From assembly GCA_002492465.1 (NCBI GenBank), contig DKYT01000013.1:49337-113336 (forward strand): a stretch of DNA of 64,000 nucleotides, written 5' to 3'. A program made the position numbers and the translations under genes. Shown here piece after piece: positions 25,947 through 33,805 of the stretch. Under the pieces are notes generated by a model. The model did not search any database and was not told the origin of the DNA. It saw nothing but the letters and a program-made list of their open reading frames with translations. The stretch's first letter is position 1. Every line of letters starts with the position of its first letter. The stretch is from Lachnospiraceae bacterium UBA7093. Its GTDB lineage: Bacteria; Bacillota; Clostridia; Lachnospirales; Lachnospiraceae.

Positions 25947-27413
25947 ATGAAGTGTCCCAATTGTGGTTGTGAAATGGCGGCGGACCATTTATATTGCGAA
26001 AAGTGCGGGATGGAAATTCAAATGGTACCGGACTTTGAGCCTGAAATTGAAAACAGCATTATAGAAACCCTCTCTACGGTTGCGGAGGAAATAGAGGGAA
26101 ATGCCGGTAAGGAAACCGAGAGTGAAAAGAAAGAACCGGAGATTCGTGAAAAGGATCCCGGCACTTCCAAGGTAAGCTCAAAGGATCCGGAAAAGAACTG
26201 GCTTTTGCTCAGTCTTATTACCTTTATATCGGTTACCGTTGCCGCTGCATTCATTGCAATTTTTTTGTACCACCGGTATTCGGTAACTTATCAGATAGAG
26301 CAGGCAAGAAAGTATGGTGAGCTGCAGGATTATGAGCGTGCGATCGTCTATCTGGAGAAAGCAAGAACCCTTAAGGAGGATGCGGCGGATATTGTGCTGA
26401 TGGAATCCAATTATTATTATCAAATGGGAGAAAAACAGCAGGCGGTGGACGTTCTGCTCCGGCTGCTGAAGAGCAGGGAGCTTTCCTTTGAAGAAAAGGA
26501 AAAAGCGTACGAAAGTATTTTTGCTATTTATGATGAAGAAAAACGGTATGAAGAGATCAATGCGCTCCTCATGGAATGCCAGGACGGAGATATTGTCAAT
26601 CAGTTTCAGCAGTATATGGCGATGACGCCTGAATTTTCCTATGTTTCCGGAAACTATGACGAGATCATTACTTTGAGGATCAGCGCCAATACCACGGGGA
26701 AGATTTACTATACTATGGACGGAAGTAATCCTGATGAAAACAGCGATGTGTATACGGCGCCTCTGTTTCTGGAATCAGGAGAATACCAGATTGCCGCTGT
26801 TTTTATCAATGATTACGGAATTGAAAGCCAGGTGGGAAGGTCATGGTATGTGATTAACCTGACGGTGCCGGATCCTCCGGAGCTGCTTATTTACAGCGGA
26901 GACTATCATGTGCCAACAAAGATCGAAGCGGTTTTGCCGGAAACGGGGACGGTTTATTATACCATGGATGGAAGCACGCCCGGTAAGGACAGCCTTAAGT
27001 ATACAGAACCCATAGAGATGCCTCTTGGAAAGTCAAATTTTAAGTTTGTAACCATTTCAGAGGAGGGAGTTCCCAGCGAGGTGATTAGTAGGAGCTTTGA
27101 CCTTACGCTGCGAACCGATGTGACTATAAATAAAGCGGTGGAAAATGTAATGAAGGCGCTTTTTGACCGCAAGGTACTTTCAGATCTGCAGGGACACGCT
27201 CATGGAATACAGGGAAAATATGTATTTGAATATGATACTATTGTGGAAATCCCCAATTTAGGCTATTATTATATTTTGAACGAATATGTGGAGGACGAAA
27301 ACGGCGGCAGGGAAAAAACGGAACGGCTGTATGCGGTGGAAGTGTATACAGGGGCGCCTAATCGTTTGATCTACGATGAAAACGGACAGATGGGACTTAT
27401 TTCTTTACAATAG
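25947..27413 (+). CDS. zinc-ribbon, TPR and CHB_HEX-type membrane protein
   Basis: The 488-residue protein begins with a four-cysteine zinc ribbon (CPNCG..CEKCG, residues 2-20), then an acidic linker, one membrane helix at about 85-107, a TPR-like helical region (about 110-215) and two copies of a small beta domain with YYTMDGSNP (about 252) and YYTMDGSTP (about 336). That last motif is typical of the chitobiase/beta-hexosaminidase C-terminal domain. The zinc ribbon would be inside and the repeats outside the cell. GGAGG at 25937 favours the ATG at 25947 over the one at 25935. I cannot assign a function; a cell-surface role in wall or glycan binding is a guess. Confidence 0.8.
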   Translation: MKCPNCGCEMAADHLYCEKCGMEIQMVPDFEPEIENSIIETLSTVAEEIEGNAGKETESEKKEPEIREKDPGTSKVSSKDPEKNWLLLSLITFISVTVAAAFIAIFLYHRYSVTYQIEQARKYGELQDYERAIVYLEKARTLKEDAADIVLMESNYYYQMGEKQQAVDVLLRLLKSRELSFEEKEKAYESIFAIYDEEKRYEEINALLMECQDGDIVNQFQQYMAMTPEFSYVSGNYDEIITLRISANTTGKIYYTMDGSNPDENSDVYTAPLFLESGEYQIAAVFINDYGIESQVGRSWYVINLTVPDPPELLIYSGDYHVPTKIEAVLPETGTVYYTMDGSTPGKDSLKYTEPIEMPLGKSNFKFVTISEEGVPSEVISRSFDLTLRTDVTINKAVENVMKALFDRKVLSDLQGHAHGIQGKYVFEYDTIVEIPNLGYYYILNEYVEDENGGREKTERLYAVEVYTGAPNRLIYDENGQMGLISLQ

Positions 27414-27457
27414 GGATACCTATCAACATTAATTTATCAACAGGAAAGGGAGTAGCG

Positions 27458-28345
27458 ATGTACAAGATTTTAGAAGCAAAAGAGCTTGCTGCCAATATCT
27501 ATTATATGGTAGTAGAAGCAAAGCGGGTGGCAAAGGCGTGTAAGCCGGGACAGTTTGTGATTGTAAGAACAGATGAACAATCTGAGAGAATTCCCCTTAC
27601 CATTTGCGATTATGACAGAGAAAAGGGGACTGTGACCATTGTGTTTCAGATTGTTGGAGCAGGTACTCAGGTTATGGCTTCCTTAAAGCAGGGAGATGCT
27701 TTTCATGATTTTGTAGGACCCTTGGGATGTCCTTCGGAGTTTGTATCCGAAGATTTGGAATCATTGAAGCAGAAAAAGATGCTGTTTGTGGCAGGAGGCG
27801 TGGGAACGGCTCCCGTTTATCCCCAGGTAAAATGGCTCCGTGAGAAGGGGATCGATGCCGATGTGATCGTAGGCGCCAAGACAAAAGATCTGTTGATTTT
27901 GGAAGAGGAAATGAAAGCGGTTGCAGGAAATCTTTACATAACCACAGATGACGGTTCCTATGGCAGGAGCGGCATGGTAACGCAGACCATATCCGATCTG
28001 GTAAAAGAAGGAAACCATTATGATGTATGTGTTGCCATCGGTCCTATGATTATGATGAAATTTGTCTGCAAGCTTACCAAAGAGCTGGGGATTCCCACCA
28101 TTGTCAGCTTAAATCCTATTATGGTGGACGGTACCGGAATGTGCGGCGCATGTCGTGTGACGGTAGGCGGAAAAGTGAAATTTGCCTGTGTGGACGGACC
28201 TGAGTTTGACGGTCATCTGGTGAATTTTGACGAGGCAATGCAGCGTCAGCAGATCTATAAGACCCAGGAGGGAAGAGCCTTCCTGAAGGCAAAAGAGGGG
28301 GATACCCATCATGGCGGATGTGGAAATTGTGGAGGTGACAAATAA
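27458..28345 (+). CDS. nfnA: NfnA-type ferredoxin-NADP+ oxidoreductase, FAD/[2Fe-2S] subunit
   Basis: This 295-residue flavoprotein has the FNR/dihydroorotate dehydrogenase electron-transfer fold: the FAD part (PGQFVIVRTDEQSERIPLT), NAD-binding GGVGTAPVYPQVKWL, and a C-terminal [2Fe-2S] site with GMCGACRV and a later FACVDGPEFDG. It forms a pair with the next gene, which overlaps it by one base in TAATG. Together they resemble NfnAB, the electron-bifurcating enzyme that couples NADH and reduced ferredoxin to NADPH formation, and also the SudAB sulfide dehydrogenase family; the bifurcating role is inferred from the pairing and the anaerobic setting. Confidence 0.88.
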   Translation: MYKILEAKELAANIYYMVVEAKRVAKACKPGQFVIVRTDEQSERIPLTICDYDREKGTVTIVFQIVGAGTQVMASLKQGDAFHDFVGPLGCPSEFVSEDLESLKQKKMLFVAGGVGTAPVYPQVKWLREKGIDADVIVGAKTKDLLILEEEMKAVAGNLYITTDDGSYGRSGMVTQTISDLVKEGNHYDVCVAIGPMIMMKFVCKLTKELGIPTIVSLNPIMVDGTGMCGACRVTVGGKVKFACVDGPEFDGHLVNFDEAMQRQQIYKTQEGRAFLKAKEGDTHHGGCGNCGGDK

Positions 28346-29730
28346 TGGACGTGTTGAAAAAGGTTCCTGTACGGGAGCAGGATGCAAAGGTCAGGGCGAC
28401 AAACTTTGAGGAAGTCTGCCTTGGATATAATAAGGAAGAGGCAATGGAGGAGGCAGCAAGATGCATCAACTGCAAAAATGCACAGTGTATCAAGGGCTGC
28501 CCGGTGTCCATTGACATTCCCGGTTTTATAGAGAAGGTGAAGGAAGGAGACGTGGAGGGCGCTTATCAGGTAATCAGCGATTCCTCAGCTCTTCCGGCAG
28601 TCTGCGGACGTGTATGCCCCCAGGAGAGCCAGTGTGAAGGGAAATGTATCAGAGGCATTAAAGGGGAGCCTATCTCCATTGGAAAGCTGGAGCGGTTTGT
28701 AGCGGACTGGGCGGCTGAAAATGAGATCAAGCCCCAGGGAGCCGCAAAGAAAAACGGAAAAAAGGTTGCCGTGATTGGTTCCGGTCCTGCAGGGCTTACA
28801 TGCGCTGGGGATCTTGCCAAGATGGGGTATGAGGTGACGATTTTTGAGGCGCTCCACGAGCCTGGGGGCGTGCTGGTATACGGTATTCCTGAGTTCCGTC
28901 TTCCCAAAACCAAGGTGGTGGCGAAGGAAATTGAAAATGTAAAATCCCTTGGGGTTAAGATCGAGACAAACGTGGTAGTAGGTAAATCCGTTACCATAGA
29001 CCAGCTGCTGGAGGAAGAGGGATTCGACGCAGTGTTCATTGGCTCAGGCGCAGGACTTCCTAAATTTATGGGCATTCCGGGAGAGCAGGCAAACGGCGTA
29101 TTCTCCGCAAACGAATATCTGACCAGAAGCAATCTGATGAAGGCGTTTGATGAAGATTCCAGCACCCCTATTATGCGAGGCAAAAAGGTTGCCGTGGTAG
29201 GCGGCGGAAATGTGGCGATGGACGCTGCAAGAACGGCGCTCCGCCTTGGCGCAGAGGTACATATTGTATACAGAAGAAGCGAGGAAGAGCTTCCCGCCCG
29301 TGTGGAGGAAGTCCATCATGCAAAGGAAGAGGGGATTATTTTTGATCTTCTGACCAATCCGGTTGAAGTTCTGGAAGATGATAAGGGCTGGGTATGCGGC
29401 ATTAAGTGCATCAGGATGGAATTGGGAGAACCGGATGAATCCGGAAGGAGACGTCCTGTGGAGGTGCCCGGTTCAGAGTTTACCATCGATGTGGACACGG
29501 TTATCATGTCCCTGGGAACTTCCCCCAATCCGCTTATTTCTTCCACCACAGAGGGGCTGGAAGTAAATAAATGGAAATGCATTGTAGCGGATGAAACCTT
29601 CGGCAAAACCACTAAGGAAGGCGTTTATGCCGGCGGAGACGCGGTGACGGGAGCGGCGACAGTGATACTTGCCATGGGCGCCGGACGTGCCGGAGCGAAA
29701 GGCATCGACGAATATCTGAAAGACAAATAA
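28345..29730 (+). CDS. nfnB: NfnB/GltA-type NADPH-dependent oxidoreductase subunit
   Basis: The 461-residue protein is of the glutamate synthase small-subunit type. It has an N-terminal cysteine-rich region for two iron-sulfur clusters (CINCKNAQCIKGCPV, then CGRVCPQESQCEGKC), an FAD-binding segment GSGPAGLTCAGDLAKMGYE with GGVLVYGIPEFRLPK, and an NADPH-binding domain VVGGGNVAMDAARTALRLG. The C-terminal GDAVTGAATVILAMGAGR completes the FAD site. It is annotated in databases as homotetrameric GltA, but the overlapping nfnA gene points to the NfnAB complex. Confidence 0.9.
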   Translation: MDVLKKVPVREQDAKVRATNFEEVCLGYNKEEAMEEAARCINCKNAQCIKGCPVSIDIPGFIEKVKEGDVEGAYQVISDSSALPAVCGRVCPQESQCEGKCIRGIKGEPISIGKLERFVADWAAENEIKPQGAAKKNGKKVAVIGSGPAGLTCAGDLAKMGYEVTIFEALHEPGGVLVYGIPEFRLPKTKVVAKEIENVKSLGVKIETNVVVGKSVTIDQLLEEEGFDAVFIGSGAGLPKFMGIPGEQANGVFSANEYLTRSNLMKAFDEDSSTPIMRGKKVAVVGGGNVAMDAARTALRLGAEVHIVYRRSEEELPARVEEVHHAKEEGIIFDLLTNPVEVLEDDKGWVCGIKCIRMELGEPDESGRRRPVEVPGSEFTIDVDTVIMSLGTSPNPLISSTTEGLEVNKWKCIVADETFGKTTKEGVYAGGDAVTGAATVILAMGAGRAGAKGIDEYLKDK

Positions 29731-29734
29731 GAAC

Positions 29735-29805
29735 AGGATAAAATCCTGGGGATTTTATCCTGAGGATAATAATCCTGAAAACGTGCCGGAACTTGTTTCC
29801 GGCAC
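29735..29805 (+). terminator. tandem hairpins behind nfnB
   Basis: Two perfect hairpins stand in a row: AGGATAAAATCC (29735-29746) with its complement at 29750-29761, and GTGCCGGAA (29783-29791) with TTCCGGCAC (29797-29805). A smaller AGGAT/ATCCT hairpin lies between them at 29763-29776. Only short T-runs follow, so termination is likely but not textbook. The rest of 29806-29910 is AT-rich and shows no clear promoter. Confidence 0.65.
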
Positions 29806-29910
29806 AATTTGTAAACAAAAATATTTCTAAGAAATTATTAATAATTCATACAGGCAAAATTAAAGATTGTATGATAAAGTGATAGCATGATTTATTAATA
29901 AGGAGTAACT

Positions 29911-30960
29911 ATGAAAAAGCTGTTTGAGGAAGATGAAAATCAGGATTCCGGTTTGGAAAAAGCACAGATTTTGGTGAAAGTGATCCCTTTTGTTCTGATC
30001 ATCGTAATTCTGGGCATTACGCTGGTGGTAAACGGTGTCAGAAAAAAGGACGATGATGGGACGGCAAAGCTGCAGGACAATATTAAGGAATATGCAGATG
30101 AGAATCACAGCGCAGAGACTTCCTCCCAAAGCCTGCTGGCAAAAGCCACGCCGGAAAGTGAGGAAGAGAGCGGAGAGCGGAAGGAGCCGGAGCAGACCGC
30201 CGCTCCCAGCCCAAGCCCAGCGCCTGTCCCCACCCCTACTCCTTACAAGGAGGTTATGGAAGCGGGTAAAACAGATTACAGCAAGGTGGCATTTGACAAG
30301 GAGGAACAGCTTAAGGAGATGATGAGCTATTGGGCGGATAACAACCAAAAGGCATTGGATGACCTTGCAAATCTGGACCGTTTTATTGCCATGTCCTGGA
30401 AACTGAAAGGGACTGAGGACTTTTATTATTACGGTGGCAGGAACAGTGACGGGCTGCCGGAGGGAAAGGGCATAGCAGTATATGCAGATAACCAGTATTA
30501 TTATGGAGACTGGAAAGGCGGTGTGAGAAGCGGAACGGGGACCTGGATCCATTATCATATTCATTTTGAGGACAATAAAACGGATCTGTACACCTATCAT
30601 CAATATACCGGCGGCTGGGCGGAGGATCTGCCTGCCGGGGAAGGCTCCGAACATTATGATTATAACGTTTCCCTTTTTAAGGAACGAGTGGGATATGATA
30701 CGAACCGGATCGGCAGCTACGCTAAGGGGCTTGTGGACGGAGAGTTCTATATCACCAGTTTATTTTCCGATGAAAGCATAAAAGAATGGAATGCCAAAGG
30801 AGAAAAGGGCTCCTGGATCTATTTAACCGAATTGAAGGATCAGAAAGGAAACAGACCGGTATATGTTGAAATTCAGAATCCTGAGAACTATACCTGGATG
30901 CATCCTGCGCAAAATGTAAATATAGGTGTGCCTTGCCTGATCTCCAAACATAAAAATTAG
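29911..30960 (+). CDS. membrane-anchored protein with MORN-like repeats
   Basis: The 349-residue protein has a short cytoplasmic start, one membrane helix at about 22-44, a linker rich in Pro and Ser (PSPSPAPVPTPTP near 98-110), and an extracellular domain. That domain contains MORN-like repeats, GDWKGGVRSGTGTWIHYH and GGWAEDLPAGEGS, with the GxxxxGxG spacing typical of this fold. There is no catalytic motif that I recognise. It stands alone between the nfn pair and a zinc-ribbon membrane protein. The start ATG has AAGGAG upstream. MORN repeats usually bind membranes or proteins; here the function is unknown. Confidence 0.75.
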   Translation: MKKLFEEDENQDSGLEKAQILVKVIPFVLIIVILGITLVVNGVRKKDDDGTAKLQDNIKEYADENHSAETSSQSLLAKATPESEEESGERKEPEQTAAPSPSPAPVPTPTPYKEVMEAGKTDYSKVAFDKEEQLKEMMSYWADNNQKALDDLANLDRFIAMSWKLKGTEDFYYYGGRNSDGLPEGKGIAVYADNQYYYGDWKGGVRSGTGTWIHYHIHFEDNKTDLYTYHQYTGGWAEDLPAGEGSEHYDYNVSLFKERVGYDTNRIGSYAKGLVDGEFYITSLFSDESIKEWNAKGEKGSWIYLTELKDQKGNRPVYVEIQNPENYTWMHPAQNVNIGVPCLISKHKN

Positions 30961-31024
30961 TGGAAACCTGTACCAATCCGTAGTAAAATGAAAAGAAGGG
31001 GAGAAGGAAAAGGAGGTATGGGTC

Positions 31025-31690
31025 ATGGCTTGGTGCCCTGAATGCAAAAGTGAGTATGTGGACGGGATTAAGGTATGTGCAGACTGCGGATGTGAATTGG
31101 TAGAAACATTGGAGGAAGAGAAGGAGGAACTGGAATCAGGGCTGCCCGGGGAAATACCGGAGCAGACAGCGGCGGAGGAAGCAGAGACGGAAGAAAAACC
31201 ATATCAATACCGTCCTGTTTACGTTAACAACGAAGAAAAAGCGGAGGAAAACAGAACTTCAGCTTACACCTTGCTTTTGGTAGGCGGAGCCGGGTTCATA
31301 CTGGTAATCCTCTTTTTTGCGGGGGTGATCGATATTCGGATGTCCCTCATTAATAAATATATGGTTACCGGCGTTATGGGGGCTTTGTTCTTTCTTTTTA
31401 TCATTATGGGAAGTATTTCCATGAAAAATTCCAGGATCTTAAAGAAAAAAGCCTGTAAGGAAAACAACCTGACTGTTGAAATCAAAAAATGGTGCGTGGA
31501 AAATTTAAAGAAAGAACAGATAGACAGACTTCTTGACAATGGAGAAGAGACGGACGAGCTTAAGTATTTTCAACGGTTTGATTATGTAAAGGATGCGGTT
31601 CAGAAGCAGTTTGTGAATTTGGATGAAGGATACCTTGACCGATTGGTAGAAGAGGTTTATTCTGAGATTTTCGAGGACGACAGAAAATGA
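31025..31690 (+). CDS. zinc-ribbon membrane protein of unknown function
   Basis: The first 20 residues form a four-cysteine zinc ribbon (CPECKSEYVDGIKVCADCGCE), followed by an acidic linker rich in Glu, two membrane helices at about 80-101 and 112-135, and a charged cytoplasmic C terminus of about 85 residues. Proteins with this leading CPxCxxEYxxG motif are common in Clostridia but their job is not known to me. The stop codon overlaps the start of rlmH in ATGA, so the two are translationally coupled. Confidence 0.75.
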   Translation: MAWCPECKSEYVDGIKVCADCGCELVETLEEEKEELESGLPGEIPEQTAAEEAETEEKPYQYRPVYVNNEEKAEENRTSAYTLLLVGGAGFILVILFFAGVIDIRMSLINKYMVTGVMGALFFLFIIMGSISMKNSRILKKKACKENNLTVEIKKWCVENLKKEQIDRLLDNGEETDELKYFQRFDYVKDAVQKQFVNLDEGYLDRLVEEVYSEIFEDDRK

Positions 31691-32166
31691 AAATCACTCT
31701 GATCTGCGTGGGCAAAATCAAAGAGAGCTTTTATAAAGCAGCGGTTTTGGAATATGCGAAAAGACTTGGCAGATACTGCAAACTGGAAATCATAGAATTA
31801 CAGGATGAGAAGACGCCTGAGGGTGCGGGAGCCGCCGTGGAGGAACAGATCAAGGAGCGTGAAGGAGACCGCATCTTAAAATATATCAGGGAGGACGCTT
31901 ATGTGATTTCCCTTGAGATTGGGGGAGAACAGCCGGACTCCGTTGCTTTTGCCAATTTACTGGACACTCTTGCGGTCAGCGGAAAAAGCCATATACAATT
32001 TATCATAGGAGGTTCCCTGGGGCTTCACCCCAAGGTATCGAAGGCGGCGCAGAAGGCGGTAAGCTTTTCCAATATGACCTTTCCTCATCAGCTGATGCGG
32101 GTGATTCTGCTGGAGCAGATCTATAGGGGCTTCCGGATTATAAAGGGAGAACCCTATCATAAATAA
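31687..32166 (+). CDS. rlmH: 23S rRNA pseudouridine-1915 N3-methyltransferase RlmH
   Basis: RlmH methylates pseudouridine 1915 in helix 69 of 23S rRNA. The 159-residue product is standard: KITLICVGKIKESFYKAAV at the start, the SAM-binding trefoil-knot segment FIIGGSLGLHPKV, and the C terminus SFSNMTFPHQLMRVILLEQ ending in GEPYHK. The ATG overlaps the upstream stop codon by four bases. Confidence 0.96.
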   Translation: MKITLICVGKIKESFYKAAVLEYAKRLGRYCKLEIIELQDEKTPEGAGAAVEEQIKEREGDRILKYIREDAYVISLEIGGEQPDSVAFANLLDTLAVSGKSHIQFIIGGSLGLHPKVSKAAQKAVSFSNMTFPHQLMRVILLEQIYRGFRIIKGEPYHK

Positions 32167-32185
32167 ATCTTTTTTTTCATATAGT
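32157..32185 (+). promoter_or_regulatory. possible sigma-E sporulation promoter before yqfC
   Basis: CATATAGT (32178-32185) resembles the sigma-E -10 element CATACAnT, and TCATAAA (32157-32163) lies 14 bases upstream and resembles the sigma-E -35 element. yqfC and yqfD belong to the mother-cell sigma-E programme in Bacillus, which agrees. The start point would fall at about 32191, on the first ATG of yqfC. Confidence 0.45.
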
Positions 32186-32190
32186 AGGGT

Positions 32191-32529
32191 ATGAGAAAAA
32201 AGGCAAATCGTAAAACGGAAAGCAACTGGAATCGGACGAGAGAGGAACGGGAAGATGCCCGGAGGACATCTAAAAAGGAACTGGTGGTAGAATCCCTGAA
32301 GCTGCCCAAGGATTCCCTTTTAGGAGCGTCCATCCTTACTCTTACAGGGAATACGGAAGTATTTGTGGAGAATTATAAAGGTATTATTGAATATAACAGT
32401 CAGATGATCCTTCTTCAGGGGAAAACCTGCAAGATTCAGATCTGTGGAAAACGGCTTAATATTGTTTATTATACCAATGAGGACATGAAAATCAGCGGTT
32501 TTGTGGAGTCGGTCCGCTATTTTATGTAA
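32191..32529 (+). CDS. yqfC: sporulation protein YqfC (YabP family)
   Basis: The product (up to 112 residues) is a YabP/YqfC-family sporulation protein: SLLGASILTLTGNTEVFVENYKGIIEY and GKTCKIQICGKRLNI are typical. The first ATG at 32191 has no proper ribosome binding site and would lie at the predicted sigma-E transcription start. A GTG at 32284, behind AAAAGGAA, would give a protein of about 81 residues that begins close to the conserved part, so the true start is uncertain. The N-terminal extension is strongly basic. yqfD follows, the usual order in spore formers. Confidence 0.85.
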   Translation: MRKKANRKTESNWNRTREEREDARRTSKKELVVESLKLPKDSLLGASILTLTGNTEVFVENYKGIIEYNSQMILLQGKTCKIQICGKRLNIVYYTNEDMKISGFVESVRYFM

Positions 32530-32557
32530 AGCGCAAATAAGTTTGGCGAGGTGTGGT

Positions 32558-33805
32558 ATGATACAGGTCATTCGTTATTTAAAGGGGTATCTGGCGATTC
32601 GGGTTTTTGGATTTTCGCCGGAAAGGTTTATGAATCTTTGCAGCAATCACAATATTTTTCTATGGGATATTGAAAATCACGGCGACTATTATACCATGAA
32701 GATCAGTCTCAAGGGATTTTATCTTTTAAAGGGCATTACCAGAAAAACAGGTACCAGGGTAGTCATAACAAGGCGTTATGGACTACCCTTTCTTTCTTTA
32801 AAGCTGTGGAAGAGGAGAATTTTTCTGCTGGGACTGGTGGGAAGCATTGCTTTTTGGATCTGGATGTCCCGGTTCATATGGGCAGTGGAGGTTCAGGGAA
32901 ATTATTATGTGACCACCGATGTGTTTCAGGATTTTCTTGTGGAAAATGGGTTTGAAGCGGGCATGAAAAAAGGGGATGTCGAGATTGAAGCGCTGGAGAA
33001 GGCAATTCGGAACGAATTCGATATTGTCACCTGGACTTCGGCGCGGATTGAGGGTACAAGACTGTTGATTCAAGTCCGGGAAAACGACCTGATTTCCGTA
33101 GGTGAAAAGGAAGAAGAGCTGCAGGAGGGAGAAGGAACGGATCTGGTTGCAGGAAAGGCGGGGGAGATCGTCAGTATCGTAACCCGGCAGGGAACCCCAA
33201 AGGTGACGGCAGGCACTGTTGTGGAAAAAGGGGATATTCTGGTAGAGGGCGGCATTCCCATTTTGAACGAGGACAGCAGTGTGAGACGCTATGATTATTG
33301 CAGAGCAGACGCCGATATTCTGTTAAAATGCAATTACCGGCTGAAAGAGGAGATCAGGGAAAAATATGAGCAGAAGCAATATACGGGGGAAGGAAAGAAT
33401 TGTCCTTTTATAATGGTGGGAACCAGGAAGCTGAAACTGCCGGAATTTGGAAGGCAATATGAAACCTATGATGTGATAGAGGAAAAGCATCAGTTGAAGC
33501 TGTTTGAAAACTATTATCTTCCGGTTTATGTGGGACGGGATTTGGTGAGAGAATATGTGACAGAGGAAAAAATTTATGAAAAGGATGAAGTAAAAAAACT
33601 ATTTGAAGAAAAATTGCAAAAATTTATCGAAACTTTACAGGAAAAAGGGGTACAAATTATAGAAAAAGATGTTACAATAAATAAGACTTCCGGTATATGG
33701 AGAATGGATGTAAATTTTCAGGCGATTGAGCGAACCGGTACGGAGAAGAAAACCGGGCTTGCCCAGGTGGAAGAAAGGACGGAAACGGAAGAATCACAGG
33801 AATGA
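32558..33805 (+). CDS. yqfD: sporulation protein YqfD
   Basis: The 415-residue protein fits YqfD: an N-terminal region starting MIQVIRYLKGYLAIRVFGFSPERF, one membrane helix at about 88-106 (FLLGLVGSIAFWIWMS), a POTRA-like segment after it, and a long extracellular region. YqfD is needed for efficient sporulation in Bacillus. The ATG at 32558 is chosen because GCGAGGTG lies upstream and the product begins like other YqfD proteins; the longer frame from 32501 overlaps yqfC. Its stop overlaps the start of phoH. Confidence 0.92.
   Translation: MIQVIRYLKGYLAIRVFGFSPERFMNLCSNHNIFLWDIENHGDYYTMKISLKGFYLLKGITRKTGTRVVITRRYGLPFLSLKLWKRRIFLLGLVGSIAFWIWMSRFIWAVEVQGNYYVTTDVFQDFLVENGFEAGMKKGDVEIEALEKAIRNEFDIVTWTSARIEGTRLLIQVRENDLISVGEKEEELQEGEGTDLVAGKAGEIVSIVTRQGTPKVTAGTVVEKGDILVEGGIPILNEDSSVRRYDYCRADADILLKCNYRLKEEIREKYEQKQYTGEGKNCPFIMVGTRKLKLPEFGRQYETYDVIEEKHQLKLFENYYLPVYVGRDLVREYVTEEKIYEKDEVKKLFEEKLQKFIETLQEKGVQIIEKDVTINKTSGIWRMDVNFQAIERTGTEKKTGLAQVEERTETEESQE

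Noticed and set aside
28345..29730. Assignment of the gene as a true glutamate synthase small subunit
   Set aside because: The large subunit gene is absent and the overlapping partner is a FAD/[2Fe-2S] subunit, which points to the NfnAB or SudAB type.
29860..30654. Minus-strand open frame of 264 codons opposite the MORN-like protein
   Set aside because: The plus-strand frame has a membrane helix, a Pro/Ser linker and repeats; the opposite frame is a shadow with no start signal.
32169..32177. T-run before yqfC as a rho-independent terminator of rlmH
   Set aside because: Only a four-base stem (AGGG/CCCT) precedes it and the spacing is poor; a sigma-E promoter spacer explains the region better.
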